64,000 nucleotides of DNA from Siphonodentalium dalli (GCA_032622095.1 CP136064.1:259265863-259329862); one strand, 5' to 3'; counted from the stretch's first letter, positions 31,613 through 43,657 are shown. The notes: generated from the letters alone by a model not told the origin. Translations and numbers: made by a program.

Positions 31613-32277
31613 CCTATATAGATGTATCTGCCTATATATACTCACCATATACAGCACTCTATCCACACTGGTGCCTAAGATCTCTATTCGCTGTACACTG
31701 ACATATGTAACTTCTGTATTGTAAGACATATGATAAACTAAAAAGATAAGTGTTTAACTTCTGCCTGTGAATTTAACAGGTGACCCCCCCCCCCCCCCCC
31801 ACCCATTGAACAAGAGACAGCTGCCACTGTAGATAACCTTACTGGTTACAAGCAACTTCTTGAATTTGTGTAGGGAAACTCGAGTCAGCATAAAACAAAA
31901 TATGGCTGCTGTTGGTTGATTATCATTGAGGGAAATATCCCTAAGCAGGAACAGAAAATCATAGCCTACATAAATATGGCGATCATGTATGTTTAGATGT
32001 CCAGGAAGAGTATGGTGGGGTCCCGAAGTTATGGAAGGGGTCTGGGTATTTTGTGCAGTAAATGGGCTAGTTGTGGAAATGCAAGATTATCGTTTGAAGA
32101 AAAAAATACCGAAAAGGGTGCGTTTGTTGTCATAGACTGGTGCAGCGGATGACGTTCTAAGGAAAATTGACCACATGAAGTTCAAATAGGCTTAACCCAT
32201 GGCCGGAGGGACTTCTAGTTAACACTGTCGCCTATGGAAAATAATTAGTTATTTGTAACCTAGTGGTAGGGTAATCC
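31613..32277. other. Intergenic, poly-C tract
   Basis: C-run of 15 at 31786-31800; no gene or shared repeat otherwise. Confidence 0.4.
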
Positions 32278-32702
32278 CAAGACTTGAAATAGTGTGTCTG
32301 TCATTTGCAGAATGAGGTCCCCAGAGGATAAATTCAGTGACGCTATCACACAAGGTGGGCTACTGGCACCCTCTCTGAACCTCATTCTGCTTAGGCAATA
32401 GATATGGGAGACCTAGGATCAGATTGAAGTTCTCCAGTTGAAGTTGGAGACGTTCACCAAATAGTCACCTCAATTACGCATGTTATCTTCTGCAAATTAG
32501 GGAAAAAACTGAACAGAAGGGAAAAAGTAACTAAAACAATGTTAATTTGAGAATATAGTCTTCCCAGAAGATGAGACCCAAGCAGAATGAGGTTCCAAGA
32601 GGGTGTATCTAGTGATGCTAGCCCATAATGCGGAGTAGCAACAATAAATTCACCCTCTGGTGTCCTAATTCTGAAAATGTCAGACACGCTAATCCAAGGC
32701 TA
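32278..32702. mobile_element. MITE family C with target duplication
   Basis: CAAGACTTGAAATAGTGTGTC start, linker, and diverged right end (ccaaggct). 'gggtaatcc' occurs immediately outside both ends, consistent with an 8-bp duplication of GGGTAATC. Confidence 0.7.
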
Positions 32703-33089
32703 GGGTAATCCAGGTACATGTACTAGTACTAGTTACATGTAGGTCCTTTTTTTTTAAATATATTTGTTTACAGATCTTCCTACCCAAAAAATCACCAGCA
32801 AAAAAAAAAATAATGTAAGTTGCAATCACCACTTATTTCATTTACGGAGAGGCTAATGAGACATATAGCTAAAAAAGTATTTAGTAATAATTATTAAACA
32901 TCAAACAGGCCAGAATAGCATATAAAACTATTTCCGATTGTAATTGGGATTAAGCTACCAAATATTCCCTTGTTCACAATTCAGAAGTAGCCTTTCTGAA
33001 CATTGCAACACTACCTTGCTTTGCTGACATTTTAACAAGGCTTTCTTTCACGTCTATTACAGACTCGATAATTAACCATTTTGTCTAAA
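32703..33089. other. Intergenic, no feature recognised
   Basis: AT-rich, A and T runs, nothing supported. Confidence 0.35.
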
Positions 33090-33365
33090 ATTTGCAGAAT
33101 GAGGTCTCCAGAGAGTGAAATTAGTGATGCTACCACGCACAGCAGGCTAGCATCATCAAATTGACAAATTCACCCTCTGGGGACTTCATTTTGCTTAGGC
33201 CTCATATCTGTCGGATTTAGTCGGAAATATGGCTTGTTGCTATTCATCGGAAAGCTCTGTGAGAGCTTTCCGATGAATGGCAACAAGCCATATTTCCGAC
33301 TAAATCCTGAAAAATTACCCAGAATTCTGCTCTGGTTAAGGAGTCGATTATTTAGGGTATTATTG
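33090..33365. mobile_element. MITE family C fragment joined to a 5'-truncated family A MITE (copy 8)
   Basis: 33095-33205 is one family C block ending in the linker 'cttaggcctcat'. From about 33211, 'cggatttagtcggaaatatgg' begins a family A palindrome missing its outer left arm, closing at 'tattattg-TA' (33365). Confidence 0.65.
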
Positions 33366-33550
33366 TATAGTCTATATATTCTAACATATTCCCCGAGTCT
33401 AGACTTCTTTCATGTCTATTACAGACTCGACCATTTCATATCACTGTTAAATCTAAAATTGAAATGTATTACATTCAATTTAAGATTTTATTTTTATCAA
33501 ATGTAAAAAAATGAAAAACTAATTTTGTCCCCTCCTCCTACCTTATCTTT

Positions 33551-33619
33551 AACCCTCTCAATACGGGAGCTGTGCTGGTGCAGCATTAAAGATCATGTTC
33601 CAGTGCATTCTCTTATATA
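33551..33619. mobile_element. Family B fragment, broken by a family A insertion
   Basis: TTAA-CCCTCTCAATACGGGAGC followed by 'tgtgctggtgcagcattaaa' and 'cagtgcattctcttata', then the family A element starts inside the TA of the core. Confidence 0.6.
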
Positions 33620-33822
33620 CAGTACTGCATGCTCTAAGTAATCGACTCCTTAACCACAGCAGAATTATGGGTAACTTTTCAGGATTTAGTCGGAAATATG
33701 GCTTGTTGCCATTCATCCGAAAGCTCTCGCCGAGAGCTTTGCGATGAATGGCAACAAGCCATACTTCCGACTAAATCCTGAAAAGTTACCCATAATTCTG
33801 CTGTGGTTAAAAAGTCGATTTA
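33620..33822. mobile_element. Family A palindromic MITE (copy 9), right end lost
   Basis: CAGTACTGCATGCTCTAAGTA at the left, full arms with 'ctctcgccgagag' apex; the right end stops at 'aaagtcgattta', replaced by the adjoining palindrome. Confidence 0.75.
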
Positions 33823-33824
33823 TT

Positions 33825-33918
33825 ATAAAAATGTATTATTTACAATTTATCAATACGGGTCACGTATATATACATGACCCGTATTGATAAATTGTAAATA
33901 ATACATTTTTATTATATG
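33825..33918. repeat. Near-perfect palindrome (arms about 40 bp)
   Basis: 'aaatgtattatttacaattt' and 'atcaatacgggtca' are mirrored by 'tgacccgtattgat' and 'aaattgtaaataatacattt' around 'cgtatatatac'. A half-copy of the motif (atacatgacccttattatta) recurs at about 34173-34200. Confidence 0.7.
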
Positions 33919-33983
33919 CTTGCCTATAAAATAGCGGAATTTATATAATTTCAAGCAAACTTTTATCCCCTGCAGCATATAAC

Positions 33984-34138
33984 TGTTTCATGATGGGAGC
34001 TGTGCTGGTGCAGCATTAAACATCCTGTGCCAGGGCTTTCTCTTATATGTACGAGTCTCCCATTGGGAGCCTCGCACATTAAGAGAATGCACTGGCTTAC
34101 AAGGTCATGATAAATATTGTTAGGCCAATGTATTCTTA
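33984..34138. mobile_element. Family B MITE fragment
   Basis: 'tttcatgatgggagctgtgc' and 'tggtgcagcattaaacatcc', core 'ctttctcttatatgtacgag', and spacer 'cttacaaggtcatgataaat'. Truncated on the right. Confidence 0.6.
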
Positions 34139-34206
34139 TTAGGACAAGCTATACTGTGTCCACAGCGGTGATTATACATGACCCTTATTATTAAATTGTA
34201 AATAAT

Positions 34207-34358
34207 TAAGTAATGGATGTTGACTTGCTTGCGTTCCATAGAGTATGGATGTAAGTTGGTCTGACATTTTGTGTGGAACGCGAAAGCGTTCCATCATAAA
34301 AATGTCAGACCAACTTGCATCCATACTCTATGGAACGCAAAAAAATCAACATCCATTA
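34207..34358. repeat. Inverted-repeat element (arms about 65 bp)
   Basis: 'gtaatggatgttgactt' is mirrored by 'tcaacatccattac', and 'gcgttccatagagtatggat' and 'ttggtctgacattttg' by their complements, with 'gaacgcgaaagcgttc' at the centre. Probably a small foldback element. Confidence 0.7.
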
Positions 34359-34716
34359 CCTATATTTACCCTCCACCGAGTCAACTGGCAGATTAGAAGA
34401 GCATTAGGCGCCAATTTCCAATGCTGTTCTCGTGTCGTGATGCAAATTGCATCTACACTAAAATGGATGCAAGTTGGGGTCAGCGCGCGACGTCATGTGA
34501 CGTAATTTTGACCAACCAACGTCCTGCATTCATGTTCCCCAACGCGAATGCATGTTTGAGTGTAAATATTACACTTTATTATATGCTTTCCTATAAATTA
34601 ACGGAAAATAAATGGAACGTAGATCGTCTTATGTATCTCTTCAAAGCTACAGTGAAATATGATTTTGTTATTTCTTTATATAATTTTTGTTATTTCACTG
34701 TAGTGTGAAACTAACA

Positions 34717-35798
34717 TAGGGTCCTGCGAATATTCGATATTCGATTCGAGATTCGATTCGAAAGTCAAATTCGATTCGAATTCGAGTCGAAATTGCCAAC
34801 TCGAAATTTCGAATATACACTGATGGAAAAGTAGGCTGTTTACGGACAAGTACACACGTCGATCTTAGCTGTTTTTGTGTCATTTAATTACAGAAAATGA
34901 TGTATATATGCACCTTATAATTCTTATTGTACATCGCGATTATATATATTAAATATAAGTATAGCCAGCAATTAGCCACTATAGGACTACTAAATACGCT
35001 TGAATTCAAGCTTTGAACATGGTAGCCAAAAGCTCGGAGATCACCGATGGACCGACAACGCGCGTGAATAATAATAGCTATAAGACTGAGCAACCGCTAG
35101 CGTTATCTGCCATCTATCCGTCTCAGATTCTGCGTTATGTAGTCTAGCTGAGAATTTAAACAACACGTGTTCCCGGCATCGAAAAGTGCATTTTTGGCGA
35201 TGTTTTCTTTTGAAGTTTACTTTCAATTTCGGAGCGTTCTTTGACACTTGACAAAATGTCGTCGTTATTCATGTTTATTTTAAACATGATAAAGCTGCAG
35301 GTAGTGCAGGGACTTACACGTGAGATGAATGCAACCTGGTGTATAAATCGCAGGCATCTGGGACAATGACCCATCTATGGAATCATCTGTCCAAGAAGCA
35401 TCCAGCACTACATAATCAGACTACCCTGCGACTGTTTTTGCAATTTTGCATGTACATGCAAACTGTACAAATTTCGCGTGATTTTAGTTCTGATAATCCG
35501 TTTAGTGGTTATATATTAATCGTCGTGACGGGCGCATGGACGTTTTTTTTTAATCTGCCTTTTTTTTCTCGACAATTATCATTTGAAGTTAATAGTATTG
35601 CAAACGACAGTTCATCGCCATGTAAGCTATGATGGAACTTCGTGCATGTAGTTGATAGAACGTTTCACAAATCGTCTAATCGTTGACAAAACATGCCCAA
35701 TTGAGAATGCAACACACATATATGATTCGATTCGATATTCGATTCGATTTCCTGAATTCGATTCGATTCGATCAAAATCTCCAATTCGCAGGACCCTA
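34717..35798. mobile_element. hAT-like element with perfect 8-bp target duplication (1082 bp)
   Basis: TAGGGTCCTGCGAAT at the left is complemented by ATTCGCAGGACCCTA at the right, with AACTAACA on both sides (34709-34716 and 35799-35806). Subterminal regions are rich in 'attcgattcga' repeats, as in many hAT elements. Around 35343-35410 the plus strand reads 'TMTHLWNHLSKKHP', like the C-terminal half of a BED zinc finger of hAT transposases. No catalytic domain remains, so this is an internally deleted element. Confidence 0.85.
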
Positions 35799-36101
35799 AA
35801 CTAACAACTACCAGGAATACAAACTGCCAAGGTATGTGCGACATTGTTCGTGTTCAGTGTATGCCCTCTATCCACTTGCTAATCAAATGCAACAAATTTA
35901 TGATGCCACGTGCACTTGATAAATCAATAATTCTATGTTTGAGCGAAAGTGTATGTGTCAATTTCAACTTTATATTAGGCCTAGGCTCCTTCCTGTTTGT
36001 AAACACTGACATGTGCTCTTTAATTAAGTAGAGTTAATAATTTAATTAAGTAAGAGTTAATTTAGCAACTTTGAGCATTAATGAAAGTGTCAATGACACT
36101 G

Positions 36102-36719
36102 TAGCTCAACTTAGGTAGGGGAATAATTTAATGGTTGACAGTAAATTGAGGAATTAGGAAAGGTGCTAATTGAAATGTCTACGTAAGACAAGATGTAAAT
36201 GAGATCGGTCTATAACCCATGCTAATGGATTTTGTAGAAATATTTAGTCATACAAAGAGTAAAATCCAAAATGGCCATATGTTTTTGCCGAATGACCCCA
36301 AAATGACTCGTTCCCATCAAGAGGTCACCCGGATGATCCATATGAAGTTTGGTGATGTTCAGATCAGGGATGTGGTCTGTAGGATGTGGTATGCAAAGAG
36401 TAAAATCCAAGATGGCTGCCAGTGATGATCAGACAAACAGTACGGCCTGTAGCCCGCGCCAATGGATTTAATTTTGAAATCCAAGATGGCCACCAGCGGC
36501 CATGTTTTTTGGCCGAATTACCCCAAAATGACTCGTTCCCATCTACATGTCAATGTCAACATTTATGACTTAATAAAGATCAGACCAAAGATACGACCTG
36601 TAGCCCGCGCCAAAGGAAATTGTTGACGGACGCACACACGCATGCACACACACATGCACACACGGACGACGGACGCCAACCCATGGCAATAGCTCAAAAT
36701 TACAAAGTAAGTTGAGCTA
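36102..36719. repeat. Family K dispersed repeat (first copy)
   Basis: Ends 'tagctcaactta' and 'taagttgagcta' are inverted repeats. The interior has diverged tandem units such as 'aaaatccaa(a/g)atggcc' and 'aaatgactcgttcccatc', and closes with 'ggacggacgccaacccatgg'. Related diverged sequence is at 52300-53280. Confidence 0.6.
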
Positions 36720-37220
36720 AAAAGGTGAATATAATAAAAAGAATACCTACAATTTTTTGTTTGAATACTTGAAACATCTCATTCGGGTTTGGAATAAAAT
36801 ATAAAATTTTCACTCGCAGCTCACGAAAATTCTTTATTTCTTTCCAGACACTCATGAGATATTTGGGTATTCTCTATACATAATTTATATAAATTTATCA
36901 ATGTTTACTTTTTCCCCAATGAACATGAATATGTTTGCAAATATCTGTCTGTCTATCTGCTATAGAAAGGATGGCTCGAAAGGCATGGGGGGGAATAGCA
37001 ATTCCTGAGTTCATATGTGTATGTTTACCATATTTATAACATAATAATAATAATAATGTTTGAGTGTAAATATTACACTTTATTATATGCTTTCCTATAA
37101 ATTAACGGAAAATAAATGGAACGTAGATCGTCTTATGTATCTCTTCAAAGCTACAGTGAAATATGATTTTGTTATTTCTTTATATAGTTTTTGTTATTTC
37201 ACTGTAGTGTGAAACTAACA

Positions 37221-38302
37221 TAGGGTCCTGCGAATATTCGATATTCGATTCGAGATTCGATTCGAAAGTCAAATTCGATTCGAATTCGAGTCGAAATTGC
37301 CAACTCGAAATTTCGAATATACACTGATGGAAAAGTAGGCTGTTTACGGACAAGTACACACGTCGATCTTAGCTGTTTTTGTGTCATTTAATTACAGAAA
37401 ATGATGTATATATGCACCTTATAATTCTTATTGTACATCGCGATTATATATATTAAATATAAGTATAGCCAGCAATTAGCCACTATAGGACTACTAAATA
37501 CGCTTGAATTCAAGCTTTGAACATGGTAGCCAAAAGCTCGGAGATCACCGATGGACCGACAACGCGCGTGAATAATAATAGCTATAAGACTGAGCAACCG
37601 CTAGCGTTATCTGCCATCTATCCGTCTCAGATTCTGCGTTATGTAGTCTAGCTGAGAATTTAAACAACACGTGTTCCCGGCATCGAAAAGTGCATTTTTG
37701 GCGATGTTTTCTTTTGAAGTTTACTTTCAATTTCGGAGCGTTCTTTGACACTTGACAAAATGTCGTCGTTATTCATGTTTATTTTAAACATGATAAAGCT
37801 GCAGGTAGTGCAGGGACTTACACGTGAGATGAATGCAACCTGGTGTATAAATCGCAGGCATCTGGGACAATGACCCATCTATGGAATCATCTGTCCAAGA
37901 AGCATCCAGCACTACATAATCAGACTACCCTGCGACTGTTTTTGCAATTTTGCATGTACATGCAAACTGTACAAATTTCGCGTGATTTTAGTTCTGATAA
38001 TCCGTTTAGTGGTTATATATTAATCGTCGTGACGGGCGCATGGACGTTTTTTTTTAATCTGCCTTTTTTTTCTCGACAATTATCATTTGAAGTTAATAGT
38101 ATTGCAAACGACAGTTCATCGCCATGTAAGTTATGATGGAACTTCGTGCATGTAGTTGATAGAACGTTTCACAAATCGTCTAATCGTTGACAAAACATGC
38201 CCAATTGAGAATGCAACACACATATATGATTCGATTCGATATTCGATTCGATTTCCTGAATTCGATTCGATTCGATCAAAACCTCCAATTCGCAGGACCC
38301 TA
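37221..38302. mobile_element. hAT-like element, copy carried by the tandem duplication
   Basis: Same termini and the same AACTAACA flanks as 34717-35798, so it was copied with the unit rather than inserted afresh. One base differs at 'aaaacctcc'. Confidence 0.85.
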
Positions 38303-38605
38303 AACTAACAACTACCAGGAATACAAACTGCCAAGGTATGTGCGACATTGTTCGTGTTCAGTGTATGCCCTCTATCCACTTGCTAATCAAATGCAACAAA
38401 TTTATGATGCCACGTGCACTTGATAAATTAATAATTCTATGTTTGAGCGAAAGTGTATGTGTCAATTTCAACTTTATATTAGGCCTAGGCTCCTTCCTGT
38501 TTGTAAACACTGACATGTGCTCTTTAATTAAGTAGAGTTAATAATTTAATTAAGTAAGAGTTAATTTAGCAACTTTGAGCATTAATGAAAGTGTCAATGA
38601 CACTG

Positions 38606-39211
38606 TAGCTCAACTTAGGTAGGGGAATAATTTAATGGTTGACAGTAAATTGAGGAATTAGGAAAGGTGCTAATTGAAATGTCTACGTAAGACAAGATGT
38701 AAATGAGATCGGTCTATAACCCATGCTAATGGATTTTGTAGAAATATTTAGTCATACAAAGAGTAAAATCCAAAATGGCCATATGTTTTTGCCGAATGAC
38801 CCCAAAATGACTCGTTCCCATCAAGAGGTCACCCGGATGATCCATATGAAGTTTGGTGATGTTCAGATCAGGGATGTGGTCTGTAGGATGTGGTATGCAA
38901 AGAGTAAAATCCAAGATGGCTGCCAGTGATGATCAGACAAACAGTACGGCCTGTAGTCCGCGCCAATGGATTTAATTTTGAAATCCAAGATGGCCACCAG
39001 CGGCCATGTTTTTTGGCCGAATTACCCCAAAATGACTCGTTCCCATCTACATGTCAATGTCAACATTTATGACTTAATAAAGATCAGACCAAAGATACGA
39101 CCTGTAGCCCGCGCCAAAGGAAATTGTTGACGGACGCACACACGCATGCACACACGGACGACGGACGCCAACCCATGGCAATAGCTCAAAATTACAAAGT
39201 AAGTTGAGCTA
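38606..39211. repeat. Family K dispersed repeat (second copy)
   Basis: Same content as 36102-36719 apart from a 12-bp shortening in the CA-rich part. Confidence 0.6.
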
Positions 39212-39539
39212 AAAAGGTGAATATAATAAAAAGAATACCTACAATTTTTTGTTTGAATACTTGAAACATCTCATTCGGGTTTGGAATAAAATATAAAATT
39301 TTCACTCGCAGCTCACGAAAATTCTTTATTTCTTTCCAGACACTCATGAGATATTTGGGCATTCTCTATACATAATTTATATAAATTTATCAATGTTTAC
39401 TTTTTCCCCAATGAACATGAATATGTTTGCAAATATCTGTCTGTCTATCTGCTATAGAAAGGATGGCTCGAAAGGCATGGGGGGGAATAGCAATTCCTGA
39501 GTTCATATGTGTATGTTTACCATATTTATAACATAATAA

Positions 39540-39839
39540 AAGTTTTGGTTACTTTTTAATCCAGGTGATGTAAATGAAGATCGGCTGACAGCCTCGGAGC
39601 CTAACACCACATGCTGGGTTCTCGTAACACATGCACTAAATTTAAAATTTAGGTACCTAAAACATAGAAACATCGTGCCAATGAGCCCCTCCTTCTCACT
39701 AAAAGAGATTGAAACATATTTAATATTTCTGATTCTAATCTCAGATACTTGAGGCATCACAAAGTGAATAGAATAGAATAGTTTAATGTGTTAATCATAA
39801 CGCCTTTTACAGCAGAGTAATCATATATAATAACGATAA
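39540..39839. other. Intergenic, no feature recognised
   Basis: A short 'gaatagaatag' repeat near 39765; nothing else. Confidence 0.35.
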
Positions 39840-40815
39840 ACAAATAAATAAAAGGTCAGCCGACCTGAGTGTCCCCCGAAAACGTGGCAAGTCGACGCCG
39901 CTTTATTAAAGAAATTAAAAAAAATGTTGAAATGTTCTAAGTCGAAAGGGTTAATAATTCCGTAAAGAACTTATTTTTCCGTCATCTATATACATGTTGC
40001 ACATCTCCAATATGTGGGTAACAATACTCTGAAGTTTCAAATATCTACGATCAAAACTGTAGGAGGAGTTGATTACACCATGAAGGTACCCTCATACAGA
40101 AAATTATAAAAATGTTTTTCAAAGTCGAAAGGCCCATAACTCTGGGAAAAATCATTGGATCAAACTAAAATTCGAACTTGACCTGTATTTTGATATGAAC
40201 GACCCACAAAAAAAAAAAAATTCCAATTAAACAATCCAAACTTGAGTTATCATCCGGAAACCAAAGAAAAAATTGAATTTTCTGTCGAGAAGCCCATAAC
40301 TCTGAGAAAAATCATCGGATCAAACTCGAACTTGACCTGTATTTTGATATCAGTGGCTCACAAAAAAACGGAATTTTCAATTGAACAGTCCAAACTTGAG
40401 TTATCATCCAGAAACCAAAGAAAATAGAAGAAAATTGAATTTTCTAAGTCGAAAAAAGTCCATAACTCTAGAAAAATCATCGGATCAAACTCAAATTCTT
40501 GATATGACTGATCCACATAAAAACGGTATTTGCAATTAAAGGATCCAAACTTGAGATATCATCCGGAAACCGAAAAAGTGAGAAATTTTTTAAGTAAAAA
40601 ACAAGTTTAAAACATGGAAATAACTCCATAAAATAACATCGGATCAAACCCAGAATTGCTGTTCACCTGTGTTCTTGGTTGAGACCCCTGCATACCAAGT
40701 TTCAATCAAATCGGATGATCATTACTGGAGTTATAACTCCGGACGGATGGACGGTCGGACGGACGCGGCTGATTACAATAGTCCTTCAAAAATATCGGGG
40801 GACAATTAATAACAT
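39840..40815. repeat. Family R-like array
   Basis: Four diverged units of about 120 bp, each with '(c/t)cataactct(g/a)', 'atc(a/g)gatcaaac', 'cttgacctgtattttgatat' and 'ttgag(t/a)tatcatcc', bounded by 'agtgtcccccgaa' (about 39868) and its near-complement 'tcgggggacaatt' (about 40794). Closes with a 'ggacggatggacggtcggac' block. Confidence 0.55.
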
Positions 40816-41194
40816 AAGACAAAATATGATTGGGTTGATTGGTCAATAGGAAATGAGAGGTTAAATATTTGCCCGGTCTTCTTGTGCTTAAGGTAAGGCC
40901 CTTATCATCCATAATCAAACTATTAAAAGCGACTTTTAAGTCACGATGTGGGTAAGAATTAGAACAAACAGTCGAGGTAATATACTGATGGATGAGAAGT
41001 TCTGCAAAATGTAGTAACTGTATGTTGAATATATAAAGGGGACCTTATCTGAAAGTACAAGATAACTGGGGAGCCCTTGCTCAACTGAATTAAAATCAAA
41101 TAAGGTGTAATGCAATTGTTCCCTCGAGTTCCATCATTGATATAATTATGACAAGCTAAATGTAACTAAACAGGTACATGTATAAAGCCACGTT
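40816..41194. other. Intergenic, no feature recognised
   Basis: No supported frame or repeat. Confidence 0.35.
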
Positions 41195-41448
41195 CAAGCC
41201 TTGAAATAGGGTGTCTGTCATTTGCAGAATGAGGTCCCCAGAGGGTGAATTTAGTGATGCTTCCCCACATAGCGGGCTAGCATCACCAAATTCACCCTCT
41301 GGGGACCTCATTCTGCTGAGGTGTTAGCAGAATGAGGTCCCCAGAGGGTGAATTTGGTGATGCTAGCCCACTATGCGGGGTAGCATCACTAAATTCACCC
41401 TCTGGGGACCTCATTCTGCAAATGACAGATTCCCTATTTCAAGGCTTG
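41195..41448. mobile_element. MITE family C, intact copy with perfect 8-bp duplication
   Basis: CAAGCCTTGAAATAGGGTGTC at the left and its complement at the right, with GCCACGTT at 41187-41194 and 41449-41456. Two palindromic blocks abut through 'ctgctgaggtgttagcag'. The clearest 254-bp example of the short subfamily. Confidence 0.9.
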
Positions 41449-42015
41449 GCCACGTTCACATGAGTCCGTTGCATACATTGTGTGCGTTGTGACAAAATTG
41501 GATTACATGCAATAACACCAAGGTGTTCACTGTTCAGATGGATGCGATGCGTCCATTGCGTTGTCTGCGTTAACACACACAACGGAGATTCTATTTTCAA
41601 TGCAATGTAAAGTTTAACGCATACATTATATGGCGTGCATCGTGATTCCATGCAGGGTTTATCTCCCTTGATGACTCTCGATTGTTTTCAATCAATTAAA
41701 AATGGCATCTGTCTTCGAAGCGAAGGAAAATCGACTTGTATTTATGTCAATAGAGTGTTAGATGTTGGGATTTTACAGGTTTTACATTATCATACAATTA
41801 ATTTATTACAAATAGATTCATTTGCAATATAGCAATAATTCCAATAGTGAACTAATTAGCTGCAATTATCAATCATAATGCAATGCACGCGTCCGTATGA
41901 ACGGATTTTATGCAGACAACGCATCATACGGACCAATATCGTTCAGAAAATGCTGCGGCATAATTACATAGATGTTCTAATCTGGCGGTTCGGAACCTCA
42001 TGCATCACATGTACA
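41449..42015. other. Intergenic, weak inverted repeats
   Basis: 'gttgtctgcgtt' (about 41560) and 'gcagacaacgcat' (about 41911) are inverted relative to each other, with similar 'gtccgt' motifs outside, hinting at a decayed inverted-repeat element of about 500 bp. No gene. Confidence 0.35.
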
Positions 42016-42397
42016 CAAGCCTGCAAATAGTGTGTCTGTCATTTGCAGAATGAGGTCCCCAGAGGGTGAATATAGTGATGCTATCCCGCATAGCGGGCTA
42101 GCATCACCAAATTCACCCTCTGGAGACCTCATTATGCTTAGGTCTCATCTTCCTGGATGTATCTAAGGTATCAAATTAACATTGTTTTTAGTTACGTTTC
42201 CCTTCTGGGAAGTTTCTATATCCCCTAGTTTGCAGAAGATAAAATGCATAATCGAGGTGCCCAATGGGTGAAAATCACCAACTTCAACCGGGGAACTTCA
42301 ATCTGATCCTAGGTCTGCCATATCAGTTGAGGGCCTAAGCAGAATGAGGTTCCCAGAGGGTGAATTTGGTGATGCAGACACACTATTTGCAGGCTTG
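42016..42397. mobile_element. MITE family C with perfect 8-bp duplication
   Basis: CAAGCCTGCAAATAGTGTGTC at the left, GCAGGCTTG at the right, CATGTACA on both sides (42008-42015 and 42398-42405). The second palindromic block is deleted after 'tgaatttggtgatgcagaca'. Confidence 0.9.
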
Positions 42398-42419
42398 CAT
42401 GTACAACGCGATTCGGCTG

Positions 42420-42710
42420 TGGATGTTTGAGTAGTTTAGACTTTTACAATGATGGATTAGAACGAAGACAATGGAAGCAAAGCCGTTTTCGGTCTAGGTC
42501 AGTTTTGGGGTGTGATTGTGCATTGCTTCACCATGCAGTCAATTTATGCAAAAATATGCAAATAGTTCAACAGAAACAAAGAGTAACCACAGAAAACATG
42601 AGAAGACAAAGGCTTCTTCTGCCGTGCGTATCGCATGATACATGTACATGCGGCAAATGCCATGTGGAAGGACATTTACCTGAACACCCATCTAAGTGAA
42701 TAATAAACCA
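42420..42710 (+). other. Unrecognised 90-codon frame overlapping a dispersed repeat
   Basis: The frame 42427-42699 contains 'CTCGKCHVEGH' near its end but no domain I recognise. Bases 42455-42600 resemble 335-500, so this is more likely repeat-derived than a host gene. Confidence 0.25.
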
Positions 42711-42825
42711 TTCTAACAGGTCAGGCACATGGTGAATTCTACTATTATAGTGGTGTATGACCATTTGTGAATTTGATAAAAGAGGGATGATCCAAAAACA
42801 TATTTCACACAAATTATTCAAAATC

Positions 42826-42900
42826 AATGTTACACTCATTATCATACTTATATTACACTCATTATCATACATATATTACACTCATTATCATACATATATT
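42826..42900. repeat. Short tandem repeat, about 25-bp unit, three copies
   Basis: 'ttacactcattatcatac' followed by 'ttatat' or 'atatat' occurs three times in a row. Confidence 0.75.
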
Positions 42901-42943
42901 TTGTCCAGGAGAATGATTAATCATGGTCACACATGATAATTAA

Positions 42944-43657
42944 CCCTTTCAGTGCCAGGTCCGATTTTTGTATCAACCCATATACCCTGTGCCAATGCAT
43001 TCACTTATATATGCGAGTCGACCATAGGTCGCCTCGTATATATAAGAAAATGCATTGGCCTAACAATTTTTCATCATTTGTTATTATTTTTTTACAATTT
43101 TTTACAATTTTAATAATTTTTTCTTATATTCTTTAACCCTTTACCCAACAGAACGGCCCTGTGCCAATGCATTCTCTTATATATGCGAGTCGACCATAGG
43201 TCGCCTCGCATATATAAGAGAATGCATTGGCACAGGGCATAACTGTAACCATCACAATGTGGTCAATGAGCCGGTTCCAATGATATCCATATTTGTATGG
43301 TTTTATTGAGACAGACCCAAGATAATTTAGGCTGTTGCAGCTTTATTTGGCCGTTTTTTGCCGGTTTGTTGGGTAAAGGGTTAACAGACTTATTTTGTAG
43401 GTTTAGTGCCAGGGAATCTTAAGTTTTTCATGGGCATCAAAATTATTACTATGAATACTTGGTGATAGTTTTGAGTTATAACATGCCCCTAAGGTTTTAT
43501 CCAGTTTGTTTTTAAATTCGCTATAGCATGCTTAAGCATACCCAAAAACAATTCAACCCAAAAAAATCTTTAAAAAATGTTTTTTTTTAAATTTTTAAGG
43601 TTGATTTTACAGACAGTAAATTAGGGCCGATCAGATCAGCCCCTGGCACTGAAAGGG
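42944..43657. mobile_element. Family P1 TTAA element with a nested P2 element
   Basis: CCCTTTCAGTGCCAGGTCCG at the left and CCCCTGGCACTGAAAGGG at the right, TTAA at 42940-42943 and 43658-43661. A 27-bp direct repeat ('ttaatcatggtc(a/g)cacatg' plus 'ataattaa') flanks the element, longer than the TTAA duplication alone. Confidence 0.85.
43137..43380. mobile_element. Family P2 MITE nested in P1
   Basis: CCCTTTACCCAACAGAACGG at the left and TTGGGTAAAGGG at the right, TTAA at 43133-43136 and 43381-43384. The P1 copy at 10233-10406 has one uninterrupted TTAA at the matching position (10288-10291), so this is a proven insertion. Confidence 0.9.

Larger units (their letters stand above)
34552..37055. 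repeat. 2.5-kb tandem duplication, first unit
   Basis: Starts 'atgtttgagtgtaaatatta', repeated at 37056 with an offset of 2504 bp. The copies differ by only a few substitutions and a 12-bp indel in a CA-rich stretch near 36650. The unit holds one hAT-like element and one family K element and ends in a (TAA)n tract at the junction. No host gene is supported inside. Confidence 0.9.
37056..39539. repeat. 2.5-kb tandem duplication, second unit
   Basis: Near-identical to 34552-37055, including both nested elements. After the last shared base the sequence passes into unique DNA ('aaagttttggttac'). Confidence 0.9.

Noticed and set aside
35339-35632. 97-codon frame in the hAT-like element as a working transposase
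   Set aside because: Only a partial BED finger is recognisable, followed by unrelated sequence; the hATC dimerisation and catalytic regions are absent.
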